Source: Bacteroides sp. MSB163
GTDB lineage: Bacteria; Bacteroidota; Bacteroidia; Bacteroidales; Bacteroidaceae
Assembly (NCBI RefSeq): GCF_036416795.1
Contig: NZ_CP143867.1
Coordinates: 3,898,001 to 3,962,000, forward strand
Length of the DNA: 64,000 nt
Direction of reading: 5' to 3'
Part shown: one piece after another, positions 1-9,351 of the stretch
How positions within the stretch are numbered: position 1 is the stretch's first letter
Layout: the number at the start of each line of letters is the position of its first letter
Position numbers and translations under genes: made by a program
Notes under the pieces: generated by a model
Databases searched by the model: none
Seen by the model: only the letters and a program-made list of their open reading frames with translations
Told to the model about the DNA's origin: nothing

Positions 1-987
1 GCCCTGTATGCCGAATGGGAAGCTCAGTGGGGTTGGCTGGGCTTGAAGGAAGGGCTTCGCTATGAACATACCTGGCAGAAATCACGCTATTTAAAGGGTG
101 AAGGGAGTAAATTCTCGCTTCACTATGGCGACCTCGTACCTTCCGTCACTCTTACTGCCAGAGCTAAGGAGAACAGCACTTTTGGCGTGAGCTACACCAT
201 GCGCATACGTCGGCCGAGAATCAAAGAACTCGACCCATACGTCAATAAGTCCGATCCTACGCAGCTTTCCTATGGTAATCCCAACCTGAAAGCACAGCAC
301 CTCAATAATCTGGCTATTGTACATACGTTGAAAGCAAACACATTAGCAATGCGAATCAGCCTCAATCATTCATGGAGTAACGATGGTATTGCCCGGTATT
401 CTTCAATGAAGGACGGGCGTATAAATACCACCTTTGGCAATATAGCCAGAAATCGCAAGACATCGCTGAATGCTTACGCTTCATGGAACGCGACACGTTC
501 AGCCCGCTTGATGCTTAATGGAGAAGTGGGCTACAATGACATGCGAAGCCGGGAGATTGATGCCTGCAACTATGGTTGGCATGGTAACCTGAATCTGGGG
601 TGGCAACAGAATCTGCCTTGGCAGTTGAAGTGGAGTAGTAATATGGAATGGATGTCGCGTCGGTACTCTCTCCAAGGTTACGATTCGGGTATGATGATGA
701 TAAGTGCAACACTCGCGCGCTCCTTCCTCAATGACAAACTGGATGTGGCTATCAGTGGCATGAGCGGTTTAGGTCATGGTGGCAAAATGTATTGGGAGTC
801 GGTATCCAGCACCAGGGATTTCACGAACATATCACGCCTTATTGAACCCATGCAGGACATCACCATAGGCATCACTTACACGTTTGGTGGAAAAAGCAGG
901 AAATATACGGAAGAAACCGTATCGGATTCATTTGAAATGGGGGACAGCCGCATCGTGAAACAGCAGATGAAGCGAAGAGGAAAATGA
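1..987 (+). CDS. Outer-membrane beta-barrel / TonB-dependent receptor-like protein, 3' part only
   Basis: The reading frame is open from base 1, so the gene starts upstream of the window; about 328 C-terminal residues are present and it ends at TGA 985-987. The protein is an alternation of short amphipathic strands rich in Trp, Tyr, Arg and Asn, as in the barrel half of Bacteroidota outer-membrane proteins, and looks like the OMP_b-brl_3 group that resembles TonB-dependent receptors without being SusC. Motifs such as SYTMRIRRPRIKELDPYV and LSYGNPNLKAQ, and the late strand ITIGITYTFGGKSRK, are typical of that group. The last 25 residues are a charged periplasmic tail. Substrate cannot be told. 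Confident for the fold, not for the ligand. Confidence 0.8.
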   Translation, partial: ALYAEWEAQWGWLGLKEGLRYEHTWQKSRYLKGEGSKFSLHYGDLVPSVTLTARAKENSTFGVSYTMRIRRPRIKELDPYVNKSDPTQLSYGNPNLKAQHLNNLAIVHTLKANTLAMRISLNHSWSNDGIARYSSMKDGRINTTFGNIARNRKTSLNAYASWNATRSARLMLNGEVGYNDMRSREIDACNYGWHGNLNLGWQQNLPWQLKWSSNMEWMSRRYSLQGYDSGMMMISATLARSFLNDKLDVAISGMSGLGHGGKMYWESVSSTRDFTNISRLIEPMQDITIGITYTFGGKSRKYTEETVSDSFEMGDSRIVKQQMKRRGK

Positions 988-1147
988 TGAAACGTATTCA
1001 GTGTGAACGCGACCATTTCAGATTGTTCTGAGAGCAGCCAAGGTTGAAGTAATCGGTAGTGATATATTTTATCTTATGAAACAAGATATTATCGCTCCCA
1101 GTGAAGTAAAAATAATTAGGAAGAATTCCACTAAACTGAATTAGCCA

Positions 1148-2941
1148 ATGACTGTTAACAAACAAGAAGGGAATGTTGCAGGCAGCAGAATACAGCCTGC
1201 CATTCCAATAGCGGGAGTATTTTTCAAATTCCTCCTGTTTAATGCAATATGGTGTTATTACACCACCTTTACACCTTTCTCATGTTGGGAGTCGTATGCC
1301 ACGGCTCTTGCAGCCACGCTTGTCTTGTCCGTTCCCTACATATTGACAAGACGTATAGCGGCAAGCATACTTGTCATGGTGGTTCTGGATATATGGATGG
1401 TAGCCAACTTGTTATATTATCGGAGCTATTTTTCCGCCATTCCCTTATCAAGTTACCTATTGGCAGGAAATCTGACCGATTTTCTACCGAGTGTGACAGC
1501 TTCATTCCGATGGTGCGACGGACTATTTCCTGCTTCAACTGCCGCTGTCGTGTTTTTTATGCTTTGGAGAAACCATCGGTCGAAAATCATATTTCCGTTT
1601 GGCAAACACGCTTATTTTACACTGCTCATATTTTTATGTGCACTGTTGGCTGTCAATCTTTCTATCCGAGGCGGTTTCCTTACAGTCTATAGGAACATGA
1701 AATCGTCTGCCCATCGACACGCAAGTGGTCCGCCGCTTTATACACTGTTCGGCACACTCTATTTTGACTATGCCGACGAACTACCTGAACTAACGGAAGA
1801 ACAGGAACATGAAATTCACAATTGGCTTTCGGAGAGACCTGCGCTTGTTCCTGTGCCGGACATTGCATCCAGGGACAACTGCATCTTTATTCTGGCCGAA
1901 TCACTGGAGAGCTGGGTACTGAATCTCACCGTTGAGAATCAGGAAATCACACCCTATCTCAATAAACTTCTCAAAGAACGGTCCACGCTGTATGCCCCCC
2001 ATGTGCTTACACAAGTCAACGGAGGGCGTTCCATTGATGCCCAGTTGCTTGTGCTCGCCGGTCTGTTGCCATTGCAGACCGGCGCATACAGTTGCCGGTT
2101 TCCTCTCAATACATACCACACTTTGCCCAAGGCAATGAAAGAACTTAAGGGAACTCGCAATTATCTTTTAACAGTGGATAAGACAAAAACATGGAATCAG
2201 GGGGCGGTGGCCCGGAGTTTCGGAATAGATACCATTGTCTCTTATCCTGATTTCCGGATGACGGAAGCATTCGGAAACCGGAAAAGGTTGGGCGACAACG
2301 CTTTTTTCAGCCAATGCAGGGAAAAGATGGAAAACGGGGAGATTTGGCGTTCCGATGAAAATGTATTTATTCAGATGGTCACATATTCCGGTCATTCGCC
2401 GTTCAAGATGCCAGAATCTCTAAAAACCGTCCATTTCTCCAATCGGATTCCCGAAGTCATGGCTGACTATATGACCGTGGCGCATTATACGGACGAGGCG
2501 ATCGGGAAATTCGTGGAATATCTGAGAACACGTCCCGAATACGGACGGACAATGGTGGTGATAACCGGCGACCACGAAGGACTGGCGGACAATCGCAAAG
2601 ATTTGTGCCGTACAAAAGCAGGGAAAGGAATTGTTTCGGAGAACGAGTTCACACCTTTTATTGTATTAAACTCTCCTATAGCAATGTATCATACAAAAGT
2701 AATGGGACAGGTGGACATCTATACCACGCTTTTGAACTTGCTCGGTCTGGAGAGTTATCGGTGGAGCGGTATCGGTCAAAGTATTCTCGATTCTGGAAAG
2801 CCGGGTATTGCCATCAGCCCGAAAAGAAGTATAGAGGGAGATACCATGTTTTTATCCCGCGAGGAACTTCTGAGAATGCGGCAGTCTCAGGTAATCTCTG
2901 ACCGGATAATACGATTCGACAAATTGAAGGATTTGCGATAG
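1148..2941 (+). CDS. LtaS/phosphoethanolamine-transferase-like membrane sulfatase-fold protein
   Basis: 597 residues. The N-terminal third holds about five hydrophobic segments (residues about 25-45, 50-70, 75-95, 120-140, 155-175), followed by an extracytoplasmic alkaline-phosphatase-superfamily domain (about 240-560). Metal-binding signatures are visible: ILAESLESW (Glu) and ITGDHEG (Asp-His). The nucleophile region reads NGGRSIDAQL; aligned to the GKTSD motif of LtaS the Thr nucleophile is replaced by Ser (about Ser295). Enzymes of this family move phosphoglycerol or phosphoethanolamine from phospholipid to a cell-envelope glycan; in Bacteroides a lipid A or capsule substrate is an inference. 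The gene stands alone, with 160 bases before it and 115 after it. The first ATG is used because the hydrophobic N-terminus follows it. Confidence 0.8.
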   Translation: MTVNKQEGNVAGSRIQPAIPIAGVFFKFLLFNAIWCYYTTFTPFSCWESYATALAATLVLSVPYILTRRIAASILVMVVLDIWMVANLLYYRSYFSAIPLSSYLLAGNLTDFLPSVTASFRWCDGLFPASTAAVVFFMLWRNHRSKIIFPFGKHAYFTLLIFLCALLAVNLSIRGGFLTVYRNMKSSAHRHASGPPLYTLFGTLYFDYADELPELTEEQEHEIHNWLSERPALVPVPDIASRDNCIFILAESLESWVLNLTVENQEITPYLNKLLKERSTLYAPHVLTQVNGGRSIDAQLLVLAGLLPLQTGAYSCRFPLNTYHTLPKAMKELKGTRNYLLTVDKTKTWNQGAVARSFGIDTIVSYPDFRMTEAFGNRKRLGDNAFFSQCREKMENGEIWRSDENVFIQMVTYSGHSPFKMPESLKTVHFSNRIPEVMADYMTVAHYTDEAIGKFVEYLRTRPEYGRTMVVITGDHEGLADNRKDLCRTKAGKGIVSENEFTPFIVLNSPIAMYHTKVMGQVDIYTTLLNLLGLESYRWSGIGQSILDSGKPGIAISPKRSIEGDTMFLSREELLRMRQSQVISDRIIRFDKLKDLR

Positions 2942-3056
2942 CCGATATTTCGGAAGCTATTTTCGTCGTTCTGGAAGCGGTTTTCTCCGTTTCGATTGTA
3001 TTCCGATTGTCAGCATATTGGGTACGAAGTATTTTTGCATCTAAAATTTGCGATAT

Positions 3057-3596
3057 ATGATCATTAAAACAGAACATCTTATCATCAGGGACTTTCAGAA
3101 GAAGGATGCCGCAGGTTTGTTGGAATACCTTTCTCATCCACGCGTCAATTGCTTTGTTGGTGACCGTCTGTATTCTGAAGAATCGGCATTGGCTTATATT
3201 TTCCATTCTTCCGAGGATATGCTGCGCTATGCCGTATGTCTGCGAGAGGACGATTTTATTATCGGTGATGTTTTCGCTCTGTGCGAATATACTGACACTT
3301 ATAGCATTGGTTGGCATTTCAACAAACATTTCGAAGGCAAGGGATTGGCGTATGAAGCGGCAACAGGATTTTTGGACTACCTTTTCCGTGATGCCGACGC
3401 ACGACGTGTTTACGGATTTGTCGAAGACGATAATCTGCGGTCGAAAAGATTGTGTGAACGTCTCGGAATGAGGTGTGAAGGATGTATGAAAGAGTTCATA
3501 TCGTTTATATGTCATCCTGACGGTACACCACGGTATGAGGATACCTGCATCTATGCGATATTGAATAAAGAATGGAAAAACAATAAGAACAGATGA
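3057..3596 (+). CDS. GNAT-family acetyltransferase (RimJ/RimL type)
   Basis: 179 residues from ATG 3057; an in-frame TTG at 3048 gives three more residues but lies only about 10 bases past a likely -7 box (TATTTTTG, 3030-3037), so the ATG is preferred. The protein opens with KTEHLIIRDFQKKDAAGLL, the usual start of RimJ/RimL-like N-acetyltransferases, and has the acetyl-CoA loop as NKHFEGKGLAYEA followed by a C-terminal YGFVEDDNLRSKRLCERLG strand-helix. It would acetylate an amino group, either on a protein or a small molecule. The stop codon overlaps the start of the RND adaptor (ATGA at 3593-3596), so it is the first gene of the efflux operon; a role in resistance to a compound is inference from that coupling. 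Confidence 0.85.
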   Translation: MIIKTEHLIIRDFQKKDAAGLLEYLSHPRVNCFVGDRLYSEESALAYIFHSSEDMLRYAVCLREDDFIIGDVFALCEYTDTYSIGWHFNKHFEGKGLAYEAATGFLDYLFRDADARRVYGFVEDDNLRSKRLCERLGMRCEGCMKEFISFICHPDGTPRYEDTCIYAILNKEWKNNKNR

Positions 3597-4717
3597 TGAA
3601 TCGACGAACATGGATTGCCGGTGTCACGGCAACGACCCTTATGGCTGCTTCACTGGCAGCCTGCAAACCGGAACAGAAAAGACAGGAAACGGGACAGACA
3701 CTGCCCGTTATGGTGGTTTCTTCCCGGCCTATTGAATTTCAGGAAACGTATTCTGCCTCCATCCGCGGACGGCAGGATGTGGACATCATGCCCCAGATTT
3801 CGGGACGTATCAGCCGCCTGTGTGTAAAAGAAGGCGAATGGGTGAAATCCGAACAAGTATTGGCCGTGATTGACCAAGTGCCTTATCTGGCGGCACTACG
3901 CACGGCGCAGGCCAACGTCAGCGCTGCACAAGCCAAGACTGAAACGGCACGAATCGAACTGCAAGGCAAGCAAGCCTTGTTTGACGAGAAGGTCATATCC
4001 GATTATGAACTATCTCTTGCCCGGAATCAACTGGCTGTGGCACTTGCCGAACTCGAACAGGCAAAGGCACAGGAGACGGATGCCCGCAACAACCTTTCAT
4101 ATACCGAGATAAAAAGTCCGAGTGATGGCGTGATAGGCACACTGCCCTTCCGCATCGGCGCACTTGTCAATCCCAACATGGCACAGCCGTTCACGGTGGT
4201 ATCTGACAATTCGGAGATGTACGCCTATTTCTCCGTTTCCGAAAACAAGCTGCGTCAGCTCAGGGCGCGATACGGATCAATTGACAAGATGATTTCCAAA
4301 ATGCCTGAAATCAGCCTGCAACTGAATGACGGCACTTTCTACGGACAGAAGGGACACATAGAGACCGTCAGCGGTGTGGTGAATCCTACTACCGGAGCGG
4401 TACAAATCAAAGCCCTGTTCCCCAATCCCGACCGCGAGCTGCTGAGCGGTACCATCGGCAACGTCATCCTGCAAGGACTGAATACGGATGCCATTCTGGT
4501 TCCCATGACCGCCACTGTCGAGTTGCAGGACAAAATTATCGCCTACCGCCTTAAAAACGGGAAGAGTGAAGCCGCTTACCTGACAGCGGACCGTCTGAAC
4601 GACGGCAACCACTTCGTTGTAAAGCAGGGGCTCTCTGTCGGTGATACCATTGTGTGCGAAGGAGTAGGACTTGTAAGGGAAGGAATGATTGTCACACCTA
4701 AAACCGTAACCCCATGA
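3593..4717 (+). CDS. RND efflux periplasmic adaptor (membrane fusion protein, AcrA/MexA family)
   Basis: 374 residues. A lipoprotein signal is present (ATTLMAASLAAC, Cys at about residue 24), so it should be anchored to the inner membrane. The order is lipoyl half-motif (SGRISRLCVKEGEWVKSEQ), a helical hairpin (about 95-165, AQANVSAAQAKTETARIEL), second lipoyl half (YTEIKSPSDGVIG), then beta-barrel and membrane-proximal domains. It bridges the inner-membrane pump to the outer-membrane channel. Its start overlaps the acetyltransferase stop by four bases and its stop overlaps the pump start by four bases, so all are translationally coupled. Substrate range is not readable from sequence. Confidence 0.95.
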   Translation: MMNRRTWIAGVTATTLMAASLAACKPEQKRQETGQTLPVMVVSSRPIEFQETYSASIRGRQDVDIMPQISGRISRLCVKEGEWVKSEQVLAVIDQVPYLAALRTAQANVSAAQAKTETARIELQGKQALFDEKVISDYELSLARNQLAVALAELEQAKAQETDARNNLSYTEIKSPSDGVIGTLPFRIGALVNPNMAQPFTVVSDNSEMYAYFSVSENKLRQLRARYGSIDKMISKMPEISLQLNDGTFYGQKGHIETVSGVVNPTTGAVQIKALFPNPDRELLSGTIGNVILQGLNTDAILVPMTATVELQDKIIAYRLKNGKSEAAYLTADRLNDGNHFVVKQGLSVGDTIVCEGVGLVREGMIVTPKTVTP

Positions 4718-7700
4718 ACTTGCGCTTTTTCATAGACCGCCCGGTGTTTTCGGGTGTTATCTCCGTGGTGATTGTCCTGATGGGCATTATCGCAATGAAG
4801 GCCCTTCCCGTGGAGCAATATCCCGACATCGCACCACCGACCGTCAACGTATTCTGCACCTATCCCGGTGCAAATGCCGAAACTGTGCAGAAAGCGGTAA
4901 TCGTCCCGCTTGAGGAAGCAATCAACGGCGTGGAGGACATGATTTATATGACCTCGACCGCATCAAACACGGGAGACGCATCCATCAACATCTATTTCAA
5001 GCAGGGCGCAAATGCGGACATGGCGGCGGTAAACGTTCAGAACCGCGTAAACGGTGCGTTGAGCCAGCTTCCGGCGGAGGCCACCAAAAGCGGTGTCACG
5101 ACAGAGAAACAGCAGAATGCCGAACTTATGACTTTCGCGCTTTACTCACCCGACGACCGTTTCGACCAGACGTTTCTCAACAACTACATGAAAATCAATG
5201 TCGAGCCACGCTTGAAACGAATAAGCGGGGTCGGCAAGGCGCAACTGTTCGGTTCCAATTACAGTATGCGCCTCTGGCTGCGTCCCGACAAGATGGCTCA
5301 ATACGGACTGATTCCCGATGATATTTCCTCAGTTCTGGCGAAACAGAATATCGAGGCTGCCACCGGTTCGTTCGGAGCAAACCATCCCACGGCCAATGAA
5401 TACACGATGAAGTATCGCGGACGTCTTTCCACGGCGGAAGAATTCGGTGAACTGGTAATCAAGTCCCAGCCCGGAGGCGATGTACTGAGGCTGAAGGACG
5501 TGGCCGACGTGGAACTCGGTGATGAAAACTATAATTATTCTACCGAGGTGAACGGTCGTCCGGCTGCCATTATGCTTATTAACCAGAAAGCCGGTTCCAA
5601 TGCTTCAAGTACCATCAAAGAAATTCATGAGGTACTCGATGACTTGAAGCGTGACCTGCCGGAGGGAACAGAATTCGTGGTACTTACCGATACCAACAAG
5701 TTCCTGTATGCCTCCATCCATTCTGTCATACGGACGCTTATCGAGGCGATACTTCTGGTTATTGTGGTGGTGTATGTGTTCTTGCAGGACATCAAGTCCA
5801 CGCTTATTCCCACGATTTCCATCTTTGTATCCATCATCGGCACATTCGCCGTAATGTCCATGATTGGATTTTCCATCAACTTGCTTACCCTGTTCGCCCT
5901 TGTGCTTGCCATAGGGACTGTGGTCGATGACGCCATCGTGGTGGTGGAAGCGGTACAGGCGAAATTTGACGAGGGCTATCAGTCTGCAGTTCTCGCCTCC
6001 GATGATGCCATGAAAGGGGTATCTTCGGCCATACTTACCTCTACCATTATATTCATGGCAGTGTTTTTTCCGGTAGCCATGGTGGGCGGCACTTCCGGAG
6101 CCTTTTATGCCCAGTTCGGCATTACGATGGCGGTTGCCGTGGGCATCTCGGCTATCAATGCGTTCACCCTCTCTCCTGCGTTGTGCGCTTTGTTCCTGAA
6201 ACCTTATACCGATGAGCACGGAAACACGAAGAACAATTTTGCGGCGCGCTTCCGCAAGGCTTTCAATGCGGTCTTCAACCGCCTGAGCCGTCGCTATGTG
6301 CGTGGGGTACTATACATCATCCATCGCCGGTGGCTGTTGTGGGGCACCATTGCGGTCTCGTTCGGGTTGCTGGTACTACTTGTCAATGTCACGAAGACGG
6401 GGCTCATCCCCGAAGAGGATACCGGCACGGTGTCGGTGAGCATGAATACAAAACCCGGCACCTCGATGGCACAGACGGGCAAGGTCATGAAGCGTATCGG
6501 CGACTGTCTCGACAGCGTAAGCGAGATTGAATACAGTGGCGCGATAGCCGGTTTTTCTTTCAGCGGCTCCGGTCCGTCACAAGCTATGTATTTCGTGACG
6601 CTTAAAGACTGGAAACAGCGTGAGGGGAAAGGGCAGTCGGTCAATGATGTCATAGGAAAGATTTATGCCGCCACCTCAGACATCCCCGATGCCACCGTAT
6701 TCGCCATGTCTCCCCCGATGATTGCCGGATACGGTATGGGGAACGGCTTTGAACTTTACTTGCAGGACAAGGCCGGCGGTAACATTGCCGCCTTCAAGAA
6801 AGAGGCAGACAAGTTTGTCGAGGCATTGTCGCAGCGTCCTGAAATCGGAGAAGTCTATTCCTCATTTGCTACGGACTACCCGCAATACTGGGTGGATATT
6901 GACGCGGCGAAATGCGAACAGTCGGGTGTTTCCCCGTCCGATGTGCTCTCTACGCTTTCGGGATATTGCACGGGACAATATGTTTCGGATTTCAACCGAT
7001 TCTCCAAACTCTACAATGTAACGATGCAGGCTCCTTCGGAATATCGTGTAAATGCGGAATCCCTTAATCACATGTATGTACGTACATCCGGTGGTGGTAT
7101 GGCACCATTAAGCCAGTTTGTACGCCTGACCAAAACCAACGGTCCGTCGGATCTCACCCGTTTTAACATGTTCAATGCCATTTCGATAAATGGTTCTCCG
7201 ACTCAAGGTTATAGTTCGGGGCAGGTACTTGATGCAATCAGGAAGACGGCGCGCGAAGTGCTTCCGGCAAATTACACCTATGAGTTTGGTGGTATCTCAC
7301 GTGAGGAGAGCAAGACTGCCAATAATACCACGCTTATATTCATATTCTGTATGGTTTTGGTATATCTGATTCTGTGTGCCCTCTATGAAAGCGTGTTTAT
7401 TCCCTTCGCGGTTTTATTGTCAGTTCCCTGCGGGCTGATGGGCAGCTTCCTGTTCTCATGGCTGTTCGGGCTGGAGAACAACATCTATATGCAGACCGGA
7501 CTGATTATGATTATCGGACTGCTTGCCAAGACTGCCATTCTGCTGACCGAATATGCCGGCAAACGGCGGTCGGAAGGTATGACCCTGGCACAGGCGGCAT
7601 ACAGTGCGGCGAAGGTTCGCCTGCGTCCTATCTTGATGACCGTACTGTCTATGGTGTTCGGCCTTGTTCCGCTGATGATGGCTCATGGCGTGGGTGCCAA

Positions 7701-7827
7701 CGGTAGCCGCTCGCTTGCCACAGGCGTAATCGGAGGTATGATTATAGGTACGTTGGCCCTGTTGTTCCTTGTACCTTCATTATTCATCGTATTCCAATAT
7801 ATTCAAGAACGTGTTAAACGTAATTAA
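4714..7827 (+). CDS. RND efflux pump, HAE1/AcrB family
   Basis: 1037 residues, normal length for the family, with twelve predicted membrane segments and two large periplasmic loops. The start, MNLRFFIDRPVFSGVISVVI, is the classic AcrB N-terminus. Proton-relay residues are present: the pair Asp405-Asp406 in TVVDDAIVVVEA in TM4 and the Lys of GLLAKTAILLTEYA in TM10. It exports hydrophobic compounds using the proton gradient. It is the middle gene of the tripartite operon. The Rte-like regulator genes begin 172 bases after the operon, which hints at co-regulation but does not prove it. Confidence 0.96.
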   Translation: MNLRFFIDRPVFSGVISVVIVLMGIIAMKALPVEQYPDIAPPTVNVFCTYPGANAETVQKAVIVPLEEAINGVEDMIYMTSTASNTGDASINIYFKQGANADMAAVNVQNRVNGALSQLPAEATKSGVTTEKQQNAELMTFALYSPDDRFDQTFLNNYMKINVEPRLKRISGVGKAQLFGSNYSMRLWLRPDKMAQYGLIPDDISSVLAKQNIEAATGSFGANHPTANEYTMKYRGRLSTAEEFGELVIKSQPGGDVLRLKDVADVELGDENYNYSTEVNGRPAAIMLINQKAGSNASSTIKEIHEVLDDLKRDLPEGTEFVVLTDTNKFLYASIHSVIRTLIEAILLVIVVVYVFLQDIKSTLIPTISIFVSIIGTFAVMSMIGFSINLLTLFALVLAIGTVVDDAIVVVEAVQAKFDEGYQSAVLASDDAMKGVSSAILTSTIIFMAVFFPVAMVGGTSGAFYAQFGITMAVAVGISAINAFTLSPALCALFLKPYTDEHGNTKNNFAARFRKAFNAVFNRLSRRYVRGVLYIIHRRWLLWGTIAVSFGLLVLLVNVTKTGLIPEEDTGTVSVSMNTKPGTSMAQTGKVMKRIGDCLDSVSEIEYSGAIAGFSFSGSGPSQAMYFVTLKDWKQREGKGQSVNDVIGKIYAATSDIPDATVFAMSPPMIAGYGMGNGFELYLQDKAGGNIAAFKKEADKFVEALSQRPEIGEVYSSFATDYPQYWVDIDAAKCEQSGVSPSDVLSTLSGYCTGQYVSDFNRFSKLYNVTMQAPSEYRVNAESLNHMYVRTSGGGMAPLSQFVRLTKTNGPSDLTRFNMFNAISINGSPTQGYSSGQVLDAIRKTAREVLPANYTYEFGGISREESKTANNTTLIFIFCMVLVYLILCALYESVFIPFAVLLSVPCGLMGSFLFSWLFGLENNIYMQTGLIMIIGLLAKTAILLTEYAGKRRSEGMTLAQAAYSAAKVRLRPILMTVLSMVFGLVPLMMAHGVGANGSRSLATGVIGGMIIGTLALLFLVPSLFIVFQYIQERVKRN

Positions 7828-9180
7828 ATGAAGAAGATAGCAATATATATAATATCCGCTTTGATGCTTACCGGCTGTAGCACATATAGCCGGTATCATC
7901 GGGCTGAAATCCCGACAGAGAATCTATATCGGACCTTACCGGCAGGTATTGATACAGTAACAATTGCATCTATGTCATGGCGGGAAATGTTTACTGACCG
8001 GAAACTTCAATCTCTGATTGAAACAGGAATTAAGCAGAATACTGATCTCAATGTGGCACGTTTGAGGGTTGAAGCAGCCGAGGCAGCTTTGATTACGGCT
8101 AAGCTTTCATATCTCCCTTCACTTGGGATTAATGCCGAAGGTGGTGGCAGCCGGTATGACGGGACGACGGCAAAGACATATAATGTTGGTGCGTCTGCAA
8201 GTTGGGAACTTGATATATTCGGCAGGCTCACGGCTGCAAAGCGTGGTGCGGTCGCCGCACTGCAAGGAAGCCGTGACTATCAGCAAGCCGTACAAACACA
8301 ACTTGTCGCTACTATAGCTGACAGTTACTATACACTTTCCATGCTTGATACGCAGATGGCGATAAACAATCGGACTTTGGAAAACTGGCGGGCTACGGTA
8401 CGCACGCTTGAAGCGTTGAAAAAGGTGGGCAAGGCAAATGAAGCCGGCGTATTACAGGCAAAGGCAAACGTGATGCAACTCGAATCATCGCAACTGGCCA
8501 TACGCAAGAGTATCTCTGAAACAGAGAACGCCTTGTCTGCGATACTTGCCATGCCGTCACACTCGATTGAACGGAATAATTTGACTGAGGCGTCTTTTCC
8601 TGATACAATCTCTATCGGAGTTCCTTTACAGTTGCTTTCTAACCGTCCTGATGTACGTCAGGCTGAAATGGAACTGGCACAAGCGTTTTACGCCACCAAT
8701 GTAGCCCGCGCTGCTTTCTATCCTAATATCACTCTTTCGGGGACACTTGGTTGGACTAACAATGGAGGCGGAGTAATCACTAATCCCGGACAATGGTTGC
8801 TCAACGTCATCGGTTCCCTTACACAGCCGTTATTCAACCGGGGCGTGAATATAGCCAACTTGAATATAGCCAAAAGCCGTCAGGAAGAAGCCAAACTGTT
8901 GTTCCGGCAAGCATTGCTGAATGCGGGAAAAGAAGTGAACGATGCTTTGACCGTATGGCAGACGGCAAAATCTCAAATTGAAATTGGTGAAAGGCGCATT
9001 TCTGTTTTGAACGACGCTGTACGGAAGACAGAACTGCTGATGTGTCATTCCGACGCAACCTATTTGGAAGTGCTTACTACCCAGCAATCACTTCTTGATG
9101 CCGAACAGACTCAAGTGCAAAATATATTTAGTAAGATACAAGGAGTGATTAAATTATATCATGCATTAGGAGGGAAATAA
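7828..9180 (+). CDS. RND outer-membrane channel lipoprotein (OprM/NodT family)
   Basis: 450 residues starting on the base after the pump stop codon. A lipobox is seen (ALMLTGCSTY, Cys17), so the trimer is lipid-anchored in the outer membrane. Two repeated OEP domains follow, with the typical LIETGIKQNTDLNVARLRVE and QAEMELAQAFYATNVARAAF helices and LLSNRPDVRQAE in the second repeat. It forms the exit duct for the pump encoded just before. Nothing is missing or truncated. Confidence 0.95.
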   Translation: MKKIAIYIISALMLTGCSTYSRYHRAEIPTENLYRTLPAGIDTVTIASMSWREMFTDRKLQSLIETGIKQNTDLNVARLRVEAAEAALITAKLSYLPSLGINAEGGGSRYDGTTAKTYNVGASASWELDIFGRLTAAKRGAVAALQGSRDYQQAVQTQLVATIADSYYTLSMLDTQMAINNRTLENWRATVRTLEALKKVGKANEAGVLQAKANVMQLESSQLAIRKSISETENALSAILAMPSHSIERNNLTEASFPDTISIGVPLQLLSNRPDVRQAEMELAQAFYATNVARAAFYPNITLSGTLGWTNNGGGVITNPGQWLLNVIGSLTQPLFNRGVNIANLNIAKSRQEEAKLLFRQALLNAGKEVNDALTVWQTAKSQIEIGERRISVLNDAVRKTELLMCHSDATYLEVLTTQQSLLDAEQTQVQNIFSKIQGVIKLYHALGGK

Positions 9181-9351
9181 GAATATAAAGATTGATGTAG
9201 GGGTACAAATTATGGTACTAAGAACCTTGCTACCCCAAAAAAGAATATTTTTCCGATTTGAGTATTGATTTTATCTGATGCCAGAATGGAACTATAGCCA
9301 AAATCACAGATATCACTTTAATGTAAAACGCATATCATGGTATAATTTAGA

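Noticed and set aside
2814..3611. 265-codon minus-strand ORF
   Set aside because: Overlaps the sulfatase-like and acetyltransferase genes completely on the other strand; no protein features.
5605..6219. 204-codon antisense ORF inside the RND pump gene
   Set aside because: Shadow of the conserved pump; His/Gly-rich composition typical of antisense frames.
9196..9240. Terminator after the efflux operon (GGGGTA / TACCCC)
   Set aside because: Short stem, loop of about 30 bases and A-run instead of T-run; too weak to annotate.
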